From Sedimenticola sp. (GTDB lineage: Bacteria > Pseudomonadota > Gammaproteobacteria > Chromatiales > Chromatiaceae): DNA of 32,705 nt. The notes under the pieces were generated by a model. The model was given only the letters and a program-made list of their open reading frames with translations. It did not search any database and was not told where the DNA came from. The first letter of the stretch is position 1, and every line of letters starts with the position of its first letter. The DNA lies in NCBI GenBank assembly GCA_026984055.1, contig JALSSX010000281.1, positions 1-32,705 of the forward strand. The letters run 5' to 3'. This document shows, piece after piece, positions 11,430-20,945 of this stretch. Made by a program: the position numbers and the translations under genes.

Positions 11430-12224
11430 GTGTCGAATCAGACAGGCGATCGTAAAGCCCGCCGGGTATCAGCCGCTGACTGGGGTGTGAACAGTCAAGC
11501 CGCCAGGGGACTTCCATGTCGCTTATTCAAATGCTTTATCCAATGCTGTGCGAACTCATGCAAGCGTGGTTGCCGGCGCCTGCGCTCGGGGCTTGCCGGC
11601 CTGCTGCTGAGCACCTTGCCGCTGCCGGCCTTGTCCGGGTCTCCGGGGCTGCCGGCGAGTCTGTTTAGCTGGGTTCAAAATGCCTATGGCGCCGAGGCCC
11701 GGGATCGGGTCGAGGCGTGGTCCCGATTGCTTGCGCGCGCAGCCAGTCTGCCGGAACGGCGTCAGCTCGAAGCGGTCAACGATTTTTTCAATCGGGTGCC
11801 ATATCTTTCCGACAGCCAGACCTGGGGGCGCGAGGACTACTGGGCGACGCCGGTCGAGATGCTCGCCGAGGATGCCGCCGATTGCGAGGACTACGCGATC
11901 GCAAAATACTATACCCTGCGCCAGTTGGGGGTTGCCGAGGACAAGCTGCGCATCGCTTACGTCAAGGCGTTGAATCTGGATCAGGCGCATATGGTGCTGA
12001 CCTATTATCCGACGCCGGAAGCGGTACCCTTGGTGTTGGATAATCTCCAGAGGCGCATCGAACGCGCTACCGAGCGTACCGATCTGAAACCGGTATACAG
12101 CTTCAATGGCGATGGGTTGTGGTTGGCGGTGAGTCGCGCCGAGGGCCGGCGGGTAGGCGACGCCACGCGCATCAAACTATGGCAGAATCTATTGACTAAG
12201 CTGGGCCTGGAGATGGCCCGCTGA
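11430..12224 (+). CDS. lapG: LapG-like transglutaminase-like cysteine periplasmic protease (BTLCP family); exact start uncertain
   Basis: [37 protein letters not shown]...AHMVLTYY: Cys-His-Asp motif of BTLCP. Directly upstream of a LapD-like gene. Confidence 0.88.
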   Translation: MSNQTGDRKARRVSAADWGVNSQAARGLPCRLFKCFIQCCANSCKRGCRRLRSGLAGLLLSTLPLPALSGSPGLPASLFSWVQNAYGAEARDRVEAWSRLLARAASLPERRQLEAVNDFFNRVPYLSDSQTWGREDYWATPVEMLAEDAADCEDYAIAKYYTLRQLGVAEDKLRIAYVKALNLDQAHMVLTYYPTPEAVPLVLDNLQRRIERATERTDLKPVYSFNGDGLWLAVSRAEGRRVGDATRIKLWQNLLTKLGLEMAR

Positions 12225-12241
12225 TTATCGAGAATCCCTTC

Positions 12242-14194
12242 ATGAGTTTGTCCCGACAACTGGTCGTCCTGATCGTTCTGCTGCTGCTGTTGGCGTTTGC
12301 CGGCAGTTTTTGGATCGCCTTGGGCAATACCCGAGACTATGTGCAGCAACAGTCCGCCTCGCACGCGCGTGATACCGCCAGGGCGCTGGGGCTGGCGGCG
12401 AGTACCGCGTTGCGCGACGAGGACCGGGCGACCCTGATTGCGATGGCTCGTGCGTTGTTCGACAGCGGCTACTACGAAGCGCTGCGCATATTGAAGGCAG
12501 ATGGTGAGGCGCTCGTGGACCTGCGCCAGCCGGGTGATCCGGATGTGCCGGAATGGTTTCGCCATCTGTGGCCGCTGACACCGGCTGAGCAGGCCGCGTC
12601 GGTGATGGCTGGCTGGCGGCAGGCGGGGCGGGTTGTCGTGCAGAGCCATCCGGGACTGGCGTATCGCCAGCTGTGGAACAATGCGCGGGATCTGTTGCTG
12701 TGGTTTTTGCTGCTTGCCGCGGTTGCGTTGGTGTTGGGTTTGTTGCTGCTGCGCGCGTTGCTGCGCCCGCTGCAATCGATCGAGGCGCGCGCGCTGGCGA
12801 TCAGCGAGCAGGATTTCGGTCATATCGAGGAGCGTCCGCGTAGCCGCGAGCTGGCGCGCATCGTCACCGCGATGAATCATGCCACCGATCGCATCCGGCG
12901 GATGCTCGCGGATAAGGATAAGCTGGTTGCCGCATTACGCGAGCAGGTCTATCAGCACCCGGTCACCCATCTGCCTAACCGGCGCTTCTTCATGAATCAC
13001 CTGGAGCGCGAACTGGATTCGCCGGAAACCGATGCATCCGGCGCTCTGCTGTTGATCCAGGTGGCTGGTTTCAAGGGCTATAACGATCGCAATGGCTACG
13101 CTAGGGGCGATGAACTGCTGCGGCGCGTGGCCGATGTGCTGACTCCCCTGGCCAGTGAGAAGATGCGGCTGGCCCATCTGAACGGCGGTGATTTCATCTT
13201 GCTGGCGGCGGGCTCGGGACGCGATCAGAGCCTGCAACTCGCGAAGCGGCTGCGTGATGCCGTCGGTGTGGAATTGATCGATACGTTGCTGGATTGTCAT
13301 ATCGGCATCGCTTTCTATCAATGTCCCGAACTTGGGCAAGCGCTGCTGGCGCGTGCTGACACGGCCTTGCGCAAGGCCGCCGGGGATATCGAATGTATCG
13401 GCGTGTCGGAGGATATTGCCGTTGAAATGCTCGATGGCTACACCGTCGCGGCCTGGCGCGAGGAACTGCGGCATGCGGTCGATGACCAGCGGGTTCTGTT
13501 CGCACTGCAGCCGGTAAAGCCAGCGCGGGAAACGGCAGCGGCGCGAGAGGTACTGCACCTTGAGGCACTGATGCGGCTGCGCCTTCGCGCGGATGATAGC
13601 ATTGTCACGGCCGGTCGGTTTCTGCCGGTCGCGGAACGCTTTGGCCTGGCAGATGGTTTGGATGTGGCCCTGCTGGGAGCGGTGCTGGCCTGGCTCCGGG
13701 AACAAAAGGTGGGAGCGCGCCGCCGAATTGCCGTGAATCTGTCGGCGCAAAGCCTGGCGAAGGAATCCGAGGCTGGTGCGATTGCCACGTTGCTCGAAGC
13801 ATACGCCGATCTCTGCGGCGATTTTCTGTCGCTGGAGGTCAGCGAACGATTGGTCACCCGCATGCCCGGTCATATCGTAATATTGCGTGATCTGGCCGAC
13901 CGATTCGGCGTGGAACTCGGCGTGGATCACGTCGGCACCGGGTTCGATTCCTTCGCCTATATCAATGCGCTCAGGCCAGCCTACATGAAGATAGATGGCA
14001 GCTTTGTGCGTGATGTCGAGTCCAATCCCGACAATCAATTCTACATCCGCGCGTTGGGTGATATCTGTCGAGGGCTTGGCAGCCTGGTGGTGGCCGAATG
14101 CGTCGAGTCCGAGGAGGTGATGAGTCAGTTGACTGCGTTCGGAGTGGATGCGTTGCAAGGCTATCAGGTGGGAAAGCCGACGCTTGTGGTATGA
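12242..14194 (+). CDS. lapD: LapD-like c-di-GMP receptor (LapD/MoxY N-terminal, HAMP, degenerate GGDEF, EAL)
   Basis: N-terminal MSLSRQLVVLIVLLLLLAFAGSFWIALGNTRDYVQQQ and LFDSGYYEALRI periplasmic module. GGDEF motif degenerate (HLNGGDFILL); EAL domain LEALMRLR. Confidence 0.9.
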   Translation: MSLSRQLVVLIVLLLLLAFAGSFWIALGNTRDYVQQQSASHARDTARALGLAASTALRDEDRATLIAMARALFDSGYYEALRILKADGEALVDLRQPGDPDVPEWFRHLWPLTPAEQAASVMAGWRQAGRVVVQSHPGLAYRQLWNNARDLLLWFLLLAAVALVLGLLLLRALLRPLQSIEARALAISEQDFGHIEERPRSRELARIVTAMNHATDRIRRMLADKDKLVAALREQVYQHPVTHLPNRRFFMNHLERELDSPETDASGALLLIQVAGFKGYNDRNGYARGDELLRRVADVLTPLASEKMRLAHLNGGDFILLAAGSGRDQSLQLAKRLRDAVGVELIDTLLDCHIGIAFYQCPELGQALLARADTALRKAAGDIECIGVSEDIAVEMLDGYTVAAWREELRHAVDDQRVLFALQPVKPARETAAAREVLHLEALMRLRLRADDSIVTAGRFLPVAERFGLADGLDVALLGAVLAWLREQKVGARRRIAVNLSAQSLAKESEAGAIATLLEAYADLCGDFLSLEVSERLVTRMPGHIVILRDLADRFGVELGVDHVGTGFDSFAYINALRPAYMKIDGSFVRDVESNPDNQFYIRALGDICRGLGSLVVAECVESEEVMSQLTAFGVDALQGYQVGKPTLVV

Positions 14195-14226
14195 CTGTCA
14201 AGATATTTTACAGCGGCCTGACAGTC
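14193..14226. promoter_or_regulatory. Dyad element TGTCAAGATATTTTACAG within GACTGTCA...TGACAGTC inverted repeat
   Basis: Read directly. The TGTCAnnATATTTTACAG ... CGGCCTG pattern recurs at 26699-26727 upstream of the PEP-CTERM gene. Confidence 0.55.
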
Positions 14227-14323
14227 TGAGTAGCGGTGATATTCGACGTTGGAACCACAAGGGCTTTATAAGTCTTTGTTTATCGCGTATTATTGAAATG
14301 CGTTGGAGTTTCTTGTTTTAGCT

Positions 14324-14339
14324 TGGCGCGATTATTGCA
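14324..14339 (+). promoter_or_regulatory. Candidate sigma-54 promoter TGGCGCG-ATTA-TTGCA
   Basis: One mismatch to TGGCACG-N4-TTGCW, with correct GG-N10-GC spacing; about 100 nt upstream of the start at 14443. Confidence 0.65.
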
Positions 14340-14442
14340 TTTGTTTCTTGGGTTTCCGCTGCCTGTTTTCCCCAATATTCGATGGTGTCGGCGGTATTTC
14401 GGGTGCGGTTTTTACGCAAGATGAATTTTCGAGGTGATGGTA

Positions 14443-14847
14443 ATGTTAAGGAGAATCTACTCACTGATGTTGGGTGGGATGTTGCTGGTGGCGGGCAGCG
14501 CCAATGCGGGCATCGCGGACGATCTGATGGCTTTGGTAAACAGTGGCAAGACCCTCGCCGATGCGGTGGCGCAGCTGGTTGCGGCGGATCCGGCCAAGGC
14601 CGGTGATATCGTTTCCGTTGCCGCGGATCTCGTCTATCGCCTCTCACCGGAGCAGTGTGCCCTGGATGAGCGGAACAAACCGCTGCGTGATTGCGGCGAT
14701 GGCATCGTGGCCTCGGCAATTGCCGCGGGCGGTGATCCGGGCGACGTGACGGAAGCCGCGGCCGCAGGCCTGGCTTCCGCCGGTGGCGGCGGAGGGATTG
14801 CCGGGGGAAGCAGTGGCGGTGGCGGATTGACTGCCAGCGGGGGGTGA
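14443..14847 (+). CDS. Small secreted protein with Gly-rich C-terminal tail, EPS locus-associated
   Basis: MLRRIYSLMLGGMLLVAGSANAG signal peptide; ends SAGGGGGIAGGSSGGGGLTASGG; SD GAGGTG 6 nt upstream of ATG 14443. Confidence 0.75.
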   Translation: MLRRIYSLMLGGMLLVAGSANAGIADDLMALVNSGKTLADAVAQLVAADPAKAGDIVSVAADLVYRLSPEQCALDERNKPLRDCGDGIVASAIAAGGDPGDVTEAAAAGLASAGGGGGIAGGSSGGGGLTASGG

Positions 14848-15401
14848 TGGTATCAGTATGACCGGTTGCGACAATGCAATATACACGAAGCAGGCTCTGG
14901 CAGCCGGATTTCTCCTGACATTGAAGTGACGCAACGAGCAATACGAGCCGTTCCCTGACGAATCGTGCCGAGGCATGGCGATTTTTGGGGTTCGAATCGC
15001 TTGTCGGGAGGCATGTTTGTTATTCCATGGCATGCGGCGCGACGTGATTCTTCATTGGGGTAATATACCGGGGTGATCCGATGTGCCGTCCGCCTTGCGG
15101 TTTGACCCCAAGCCATTTTGCTACCGAAGCACTTTTGCGTGATCGGCATCTTTAAACCTAATTGAGTATTGTTTTGTAACTATTCAACGAGTCGTTCGCG
15201 GGCAAAGTCACTGTTCGGATTGCTTTGAAAACCATCAAGCCATCAATCGAGGCAATAAATGCCCGGGTCACGGATGGTATATGGATCATTTTGGGGGGGC
15301 AATTGTCGAGGATTTGCAAGGGTAAGCGGGCATTATTGAACGCAGAGATGGCGTATTTTTGACTGGTTGCATTGATTTTTACGTTTTGACTTTAGCGATT
15401 G

Positions 15402-16622
15402 ATGGAGCGGGGCATGTGGGTACGGCAGCAGTTTTTGGAATGGGCGATACTGGTGATGTTGTTATCCTGCTTGGGTGTGAGCCAGGCGGAAACCTATGCG
15501 GACACCTATGCTCGCGAAAGCGGTGGCGGTCGCCCGGTACCAGGCTTTTACGGTAGCATCGAGGGTAATCTGGTCTCCGATGAGAATATTCGTCGCACCG
15601 ATTCCGACGAACAGTTCTCCCTGGTACCCATGATAAAGCCAGATATGAGTTGGGTGGCCGTGGAGCGTAAACACGTCTTTCGTCTTGGTTATCAGGGTAC
15701 CTATGCGCGTTTTCTGTCCAATCACTTCGAGGATTTTGACGATACCACGCTCTATGGCGATGCCTTTCTGAGTCATTCGAAGCGATTGCGCACGGCGTTT
15801 GGCGCGGCGTTTCGCCGTGGTCATGATGAGCGCGGGGCCTCGGGTATCATCGATATCTTCCAACGGCCAAATATCTGGAATCAGTGGTCTTTCCAGGCCG
15901 AGGGCCTGTATGGCCGGAAGATCGCCAAGGCGCAGGCCGGCCTACGTTGGGAGGCCGACCGCCGGCGCTACCTGAACAACAACCAGGATTTCCGGGATTA
16001 CAACGATTGGCGCCTGACCGGGTTGTTCGTGTACAACCTGGGGTCGAAAACTCAGTTGTTCTTCGAGCCTAGCTATGAAAAGCGTAATTATCTAAGCTCT
16101 TTCGACAGTGTGGCCCCCGATCTGGATAACAGCACGATGCGTTATTTGCTTGGCATCTCCTGGGAACTGACGGCCAAGACCACAGGGGTGTTCAAGGCGG
16201 GTTATTACAACCGTGACTATGATGGTGATGTGTACGAGGACGGCGATGGTCTGGCGGTGTCGGCGGATATCACTTGGCAGCCAAAGACCTACAGCAAGGT
16301 CAACTTGGTGTTGTCGCGGGATATCAACGATGCGACTCAGACGGTGGCGACCAACTATGTCTCGACGCTGGCGAAACTTTCATGGGAACACCAGTTGCCA
16401 CGTTTCAAGACCCTGGAACTCGGGGTCAGTTACCAGAACGATGACTATAATGTATTGCGTGAAGATGATATCTATAACGTTAATATTGGTTTCAGCCAGT
16501 CATTGAGTCGTCGTCTTTCCGTTGGTATCCGGTATGACTACGATAACCGCGACTCGAATCTCATCGGTAACAATTACAGGGACAACCGCATCACCCTGGG
16601 CGTGAGGTATGTGTTCCGCTAG
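15402..16622 (+). CDS. Outer-membrane beta-barrel protein of exopolysaccharide/PEP-CTERM loci (EpsL-like); start 15402 or 15414
   Basis: Signal sequence (LEWAILVMLLSCLGVSQAE), alternating-strand repeats, C-terminal ...NNYRDNRITLGVRYVFR ending in an aromatic-x pattern. Confidence 0.78.
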   Translation: MERGMWVRQQFLEWAILVMLLSCLGVSQAETYADTYARESGGGRPVPGFYGSIEGNLVSDENIRRTDSDEQFSLVPMIKPDMSWVAVERKHVFRLGYQGTYARFLSNHFEDFDDTTLYGDAFLSHSKRLRTAFGAAFRRGHDERGASGIIDIFQRPNIWNQWSFQAEGLYGRKIAKAQAGLRWEADRRRYLNNNQDFRDYNDWRLTGLFVYNLGSKTQLFFEPSYEKRNYLSSFDSVAPDLDNSTMRYLLGISWELTAKTTGVFKAGYYNRDYDGDVYEDGDGLAVSADITWQPKTYSKVNLVLSRDINDATQTVATNYVSTLAKLSWEHQLPRFKTLELGVSYQNDDYNVLREDDIYNVNIGFSQSLSRRLSVGIRYDYDNRDSNLIGNNYRDNRITLGVRYVFR

Positions 16623-17008
16623 GGGGATGTTGACAGGCCCTAGTTGCAACCGGGTTCCGTTGCCTGAATGGCTCCAATCCTTGGGCTTTGGTGGGGTACG
16701 TGAAGGCGGTTTCGCGGGCTGTGGCTATGTAGCGGCGGCATGTTTTGTTTCCAGCATGGCGGTCAGCGTGAAAGTCGGTTGTCTGTGGGCCGCCGTGATA
16801 CGTCCCTTGTAGGCTTGGCCTCGGCATAATCCACAGTGTGTGCTGCCTCGGGCATATTCCGCAACCGAGACATTGGCAGCTTTTTCATGAAGGCGGGGTT
16901 GCCATTATGAAAGCTCGCGTCGCTTGAGACTGCGGTTCACTACCGAGCGGGAACCACTTCCATGTGGTGCTGTCGGACGGCGAATGGCCATAAGCAAGAG
17001 GTGGAATC

Positions 17009-17548
17009 ATGTGGTGTGACAGTGTGCTGACGAGGATCCTCGTTCTCTGGGTGATGGTAATGCTATCTCCGCTGGTTTCCGCTGGGGAGCGAAGCTACCG
17101 AATCGATTCGGAAGACGTTTTGTCGGTAACTGTGTTCGACGAGCCGGAGTTGAGTGTCGAGGAGTTGAGAGTTTCCGCGGATGGCACGATATCCATGCCG
17201 CTGCTTGGCGCGATCAAGGTCAAGTCGCTGACCACGGATCAGGTCGAAAAGAAGATCGCCCGACTCCTTGCCGATGGTTATCTGAAGAATCCGCGCGTCA
17301 ATGTCTCCGTTGTCGAATACCGTTTCGTCTATGTCAATGGCGCGGTCAAGACGCCGGGTGGCTATAACTATCAGGATGGGCTCACCGTCCAGAGGGCTAT
17401 CGTGTTGGCTGGCGGACTGGACGAACGCGCCTCGGAAGACAAGATCACGATCACTCACGAGGGTGACGAGGATCACCCAGTACGCGTGGACATGAATGAT
17501 CCGGTGCGTCCAGGTGACGTGATTTCCGTGGGAGAAAGTTTCTTCTGA
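17009..17548 (+). CDS. Polysaccharide export protein (Wza/EpsE-like, SLBB domain)
   Basis: YRIDSEDVLSVTVFDEPELSVEELRVSADGTISMPLLGAIKVKSLTTDQVEKKIARLLADGYLKNPRVNVSVVEYRFVYVNGAVKTPGGYNYQDGLTVQRAIVLAGG. Confidence 0.93.
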   Translation: MWCDSVLTRILVLWVMVMLSPLVSAGERSYRIDSEDVLSVTVFDEPELSVEELRVSADGTISMPLLGAIKVKSLTTDQVEKKIARLLADGYLKNPRVNVSVVEYRFVYVNGAVKTPGGYNYQDGLTVQRAIVLAGGLDERASEDKITITHEGDEDHPVRVDMNDPVRPGDVISVGESFF

Positions 17549-17928
17549 TTGCCGCCGGTCGCTTTGCTTTATCGTCACGGTCAGCCGAACATCGGATTTT
17601 ATTGATCCGGCGACCAATCGCGCCGCCAGGGGCGGAATCGGACGTGCGATATTTCCGGGGCTTGACTGGTCGTTGCTGTGCCATCACGGTTTCTGGGTTT
17701 CGTTTGATCGGTATCATATTTCCCGGGAGCGCGCGGGTTTCAGGGATATTCGGGCATCGCGCCTGGTTGGCGGCGCCTGTAGTATCATGCGGGAACTCCA
17801 TTGTCCGGTAGTGTCATGATTTGTTTATTCCTTTCTGTTCTCCGTGGCGCCTGGGGCCGACCTCGAATGCCATGGTATTCCGCGCGCATGCATTCTGTTT
17901 CTTCCGGGACAAGGTAGGCTGAAAGCTT

Positions 17929-20160
17929 TTGAGTACATTGCCCGAATCTCCCCCATCGGTCGTTCCTCCTCGCTTGCTTGGCGGTGTCGCCGAAAGCCTC
18001 GATATCCGTCGCTATATTCGAATACTCCGACAGTATAAATGGAGCATCCTCGGTATCGCGCTGTTGCTGGCCGCGTTGGCCGCGCTGATCTCGTTCTGGA
18101 TGACGCCCAGCTATCGGGCGCAGGTCGATCTGTTGGCTGATCCGTCTCAAACCGGCGTCGCCGATGATTCGAAGCGCGTCAGTAGCGCAATGGTCTGGCT
18201 GTTCTACGAGACGCAGAAAGACATCCTCGACAGTCGGCGTGTCGCGCTTTCGGTCGTGGACAGGTTGCACTTGGTCGAGCGTTACCAGCAAGAGCAGCGG
18301 AAGAAAAGCGCGCGTTCCTTCGATCTGTTGAAGCAGTGGTTCGATATCGACTGGAGGCTGTGGATGCCCGAGACCTGGCGCGACAAGCTCGAGCAGGGGG
18401 GGGGGCGGGTCGAACCGCGATTGATGCTTGCCGATCGCCTGCGCAAGGCGCTGCGCATCGAAACGCGGAAGAACAGCCAGATCATTTCGGTCATTTATCC
18501 GAACAAGGATTCGGCATTGGCGGCTGATGTCGCGAACGCGGTTGCCGATGCCTATATCGAATTCGGTTTGGCATCACGCTTGGAGACAGTTGCTCAGCAA
18601 AGTGCTTGGTTGAATGAACAACTGGCTGGATTGAAACAGAAGCTACGTGAATCTGAATTGGCCCTGCAAAAATTTCAGCAGGAACAGGGTTTGATTGGCT
18701 CGAAAAATCAGGAGGATCTGATATCCACTGAGTTGAGCAGTCTGTCGGTGGAGCTGGTCCGGGCTCAGGCTAAACGGGGCGAGGCAGAAGTGCGCTATCG
18801 TCAAGTACAGAAGATCAAGAAGCAGGGTGGCGACTACAATACGCTGGCCAGCGTGCTGCACAGCCCGCTGATCACTCGCTTGAAGGACAAGCAATCGGAG
18901 CTGTATCGCAAGGTTTCGGAGCTATCCAGTCGCTACGGGAAGAAGCACCCGAAGATGATTGCGGCGAAATCGGATCTGAAGGAGGCCACGCGCGTGTTGA
19001 ACAATGCGATCAACAAGGTCGTTGGGGGCTTGAGGCAGGAATACGAGATCGCCCGGGCCAAGGAACGGCGTATTCGCGGCTTGATGTCCGCGAGGAAACG
19101 CGCGATCCGTAATCTGAAGGGCAAGGGCTTCGAACTCGGTCAGTACGAACGCGAGGTCGAGAACAATCGCCTGGTCTATGAGAGCTTTCTCTCCAAATTC
19201 AAGGAGATGGACGTTACCGGTAACTATGATGGCTCGAATATCAAGATCGTCGATCGAGCCATCGCGCCAAGCAAGCCGTATAGCCCGAAGCGCATGCAGA
19301 TCACGCTCGGCGCCTTTATCGTCGGTTTATTGCTCGGCACCATCATCGTGTTTCTGCGTGATCGTCTCGATAGTCGTTTTACCTTGCTCGAACAGGTGGA
19401 GAGCAACCTGAACCTGCCGGGACTGGGTGTTGTTCCCAGTGTTCGCATGCGTCGCAAGGATCCCGACGTGGCGGTTTGGTACCGGGCAAACGCGGGGTCG
19501 CCCTTTGCCGAGGCGATCAATCACATCCGTACCGGCATTTTGTTTTCTGATATCGATTCACCTCCGAAAGCCATCATGGTGACCTCGGCGCTGCCTGGAG
19601 AAGGTAAGACGACGTTGGCAAACAATCTGGCGCTGGCTTTCGCCCAGCTGGGTCGCACGGTGTTGCTCGAATGTGATCTTCGGCGTCCCCGCGCCCGGGA
19701 TATCTATGAACTGGATAGTGATTCAGGGTTGACGGACTTGGTGCAGGATCCCGGGCTGAGGGATGTCTGTATCCATAAACCCTTCGAGGATCAGGATTTC
19801 TATGTGCTCCCCGCCGGAGAAAAGGTTCCGAATCCCCTGGAGTTGTTGTCTTCCGATACCTTTTCCCGGGTGTTGCGGGAACTCCGAGAGGAATATGAGC
19901 ATGTCATCCTCGACGCGCCGCCGGTGCTGCCTGTCAGTGATGGGGTCGTGCTGGGCCACCGGGCCGATGGCGTCGTGGTCGCGATTCGCTCGCGGGATAC
20001 GACGGAAAAGGCCGCCCGGGATGCACTGCGTCGGTTGCGAGCCGCGCGTATCGAGCCGTTGGGCGCGGTGCTCACCCAGGCGCATGCAAAGAAGATGGCC
20101 TATTATGGCAGCCAGTATTACGCCGATTACTCTTACTATGGTGATAAGGCTTATCGTTGA
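17929..20160 (+). CDS. Wzz-domain polysaccharide chain-length / BY-kinase (Wzc/EpsF-EpsG-like tyrosine kinase)
   Basis: Two TM segments, long coiled coil, Walker A SALPGEGKTTLANNLALAFAQLG, ECDLRRPR, Tyr-rich tail YYGSQYYADYSYYGDKAYR. Start TTG 17929. Confidence 0.93.
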   Translation: MSTLPESPPSVVPPRLLGGVAESLDIRRYIRILRQYKWSILGIALLLAALAALISFWMTPSYRAQVDLLADPSQTGVADDSKRVSSAMVWLFYETQKDILDSRRVALSVVDRLHLVERYQQEQRKKSARSFDLLKQWFDIDWRLWMPETWRDKLEQGGGRVEPRLMLADRLRKALRIETRKNSQIISVIYPNKDSALAADVANAVADAYIEFGLASRLETVAQQSAWLNEQLAGLKQKLRESELALQKFQQEQGLIGSKNQEDLISTELSSLSVELVRAQAKRGEAEVRYRQVQKIKKQGGDYNTLASVLHSPLITRLKDKQSELYRKVSELSSRYGKKHPKMIAAKSDLKEATRVLNNAINKVVGGLRQEYEIARAKERRIRGLMSARKRAIRNLKGKGFELGQYEREVENNRLVYESFLSKFKEMDVTGNYDGSNIKIVDRAIAPSKPYSPKRMQITLGAFIVGLLLGTIIVFLRDRLDSRFTLLEQVESNLNLPGLGVVPSVRMRRKDPDVAVWYRANAGSPFAEAINHIRTGILFSDIDSPPKAIMVTSALPGEGKTTLANNLALAFAQLGRTVLLECDLRRPRARDIYELDSDSGLTDLVQDPGLRDVCIHKPFEDQDFYVLPAGEKVPNPLELLSSDTFSRVLRELREEYEHVILDAPPVLPVSDGVVLGHRADGVVVAIRSRDTTEKAARDALRRLRAARIEPLGAVLTQAHAKKMAYYGSQYYADYSYYGDKAYR

Positions 20161-20621
20161 CGGGCGTTATGTATGGGGAGAGCGGCTGTGTGAAAGGGTG
20201 GTTCGGCAAGTCTCGGCTCTGTTTGATCGTCGTTTGGCTGCTGCTTCGTTTGCAATGGCGACGGCACGAGACCTTGCCACGTTTACTCGATCGAGTCGTG
20301 TTATGGCGAGGCATTCCGGTATGTGTCGGTACCGCCGAGGCGGTGGATGCGGTAGCCTGCGTATTTCATCATGCCCGGCGGATTCCCGGTCTGTGGGTGA
20401 GTTGTATTCCGCGCGGAGTGGTTCTCGCGGCGTTACTCAGAGATAGCCCGGGCACCTGCCTGAAAATTGGCTTTTCCCCGATAACCGGGCATCGACAAGG
20501 CCATGCTTGGTTGAGTCGCGAAGGCGAGCCGTTGATGCCCGAAGACAGCGAGCTGTTGGCTAGGCATCGCTACGCCGCGGTTACATCCTTGCCATTACGG
20601 CTTCACCGGAGAATACATTGA
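20157..20621 (+). CDS. Lasso peptide biosynthesis B2-like transglutaminase-family protease
   Basis: C-terminal motif SCIPRGVVLAALLRDSPGTCLKIGFSP...GHAWLSREGEPL matches the Cys-His arrangement of B2 proteins (Transglut_core3). TTG start overlaps the BY-kinase stop (TTGA); ATG at 20169 is an alternative. Confidence 0.82.
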   Translation: MTGVMYGESGCVKGWFGKSRLCLIVVWLLLRLQWRRHETLPRLLDRVVLWRGIPVCVGTAEAVDAVACVFHHARRIPGLWVSCIPRGVVLAALLRDSPGTCLKIGFSPITGHRQGHAWLSREGEPLMPEDSELLARHRYAAVTSLPLRLHRRIH

Positions 20622-20902
20622 ACGATATTCCCGCGACGCTATTCGGCTTTTCCCGGCGTCTTCGAGACGGTGATCTGTGCCTTACCGAGCTGGGTGACGG
20701 TAGTGGTGTGATATTGGATTTGGACGGTCATCAGGTATTGACCTTGAACGGTAGTGGCGTTGTGCTCGTCGATGCGATTGCCGCCGGGACGCTGGCGATC
20801 GACGACTTGGCGAAGATACTTCGCGAACGCTTCGATGTGGAGGAAATGGTTGCGGAGCGCGATGTACAGGCGTTTCTGGAGGAGCTGGGTGGCTATGTGT
20901 AG
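20618..20902 (+). CDS. PqqD-family protein (lasso B1/RRE-like precursor-recognition protein)
   Basis: LRDGDLCLTELGDGSGVILDLDGHQVLTLNGSGVVLVDAIAAGTLAIDDLAKILRERFDVEEMVAERDVQAFLEEL is PqqD-like. TTG start overlaps the B2 stop (TTGA), with GGAG 6 nt upstream. Confidence 0.85.
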   Translation: MNDIPATLFGFSRRLRDGDLCLTELGDGSGVILDLDGHQVLTLNGSGVVLVDAIAAGTLAIDDLAKILRERFDVEEMVAERDVQAFLEELGGYV

Positions 20903-20945
20903 TCGCCGCTACCCGCGCAAGGGGACTCTGCTCCGGCCCGCCTGT

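Noticed and set aside
12935-14158. 407-aa minus-strand ORF
   Set aside because: Antisense shadow of the lapD-like gene; Gln/His-rich with no recognisable domain.
15200-15285. Possible GEMM c-di-GMP riboswitch (ggcaaagtcactg ... cccgggtcacggatgg resembles part of the motif)
   Set aside because: The conserved internal ACGCAAAGCC segment and tetraloop/receptor could not be found; only a short resemblance. A covariance search (Infernal, RF01051) would decide.
16609-16812. 67-aa ORF between the beta-barrel and Wza-like genes
   Set aside because: Overlaps the end of the beta-barrel gene, no recognisable motif; likely random.
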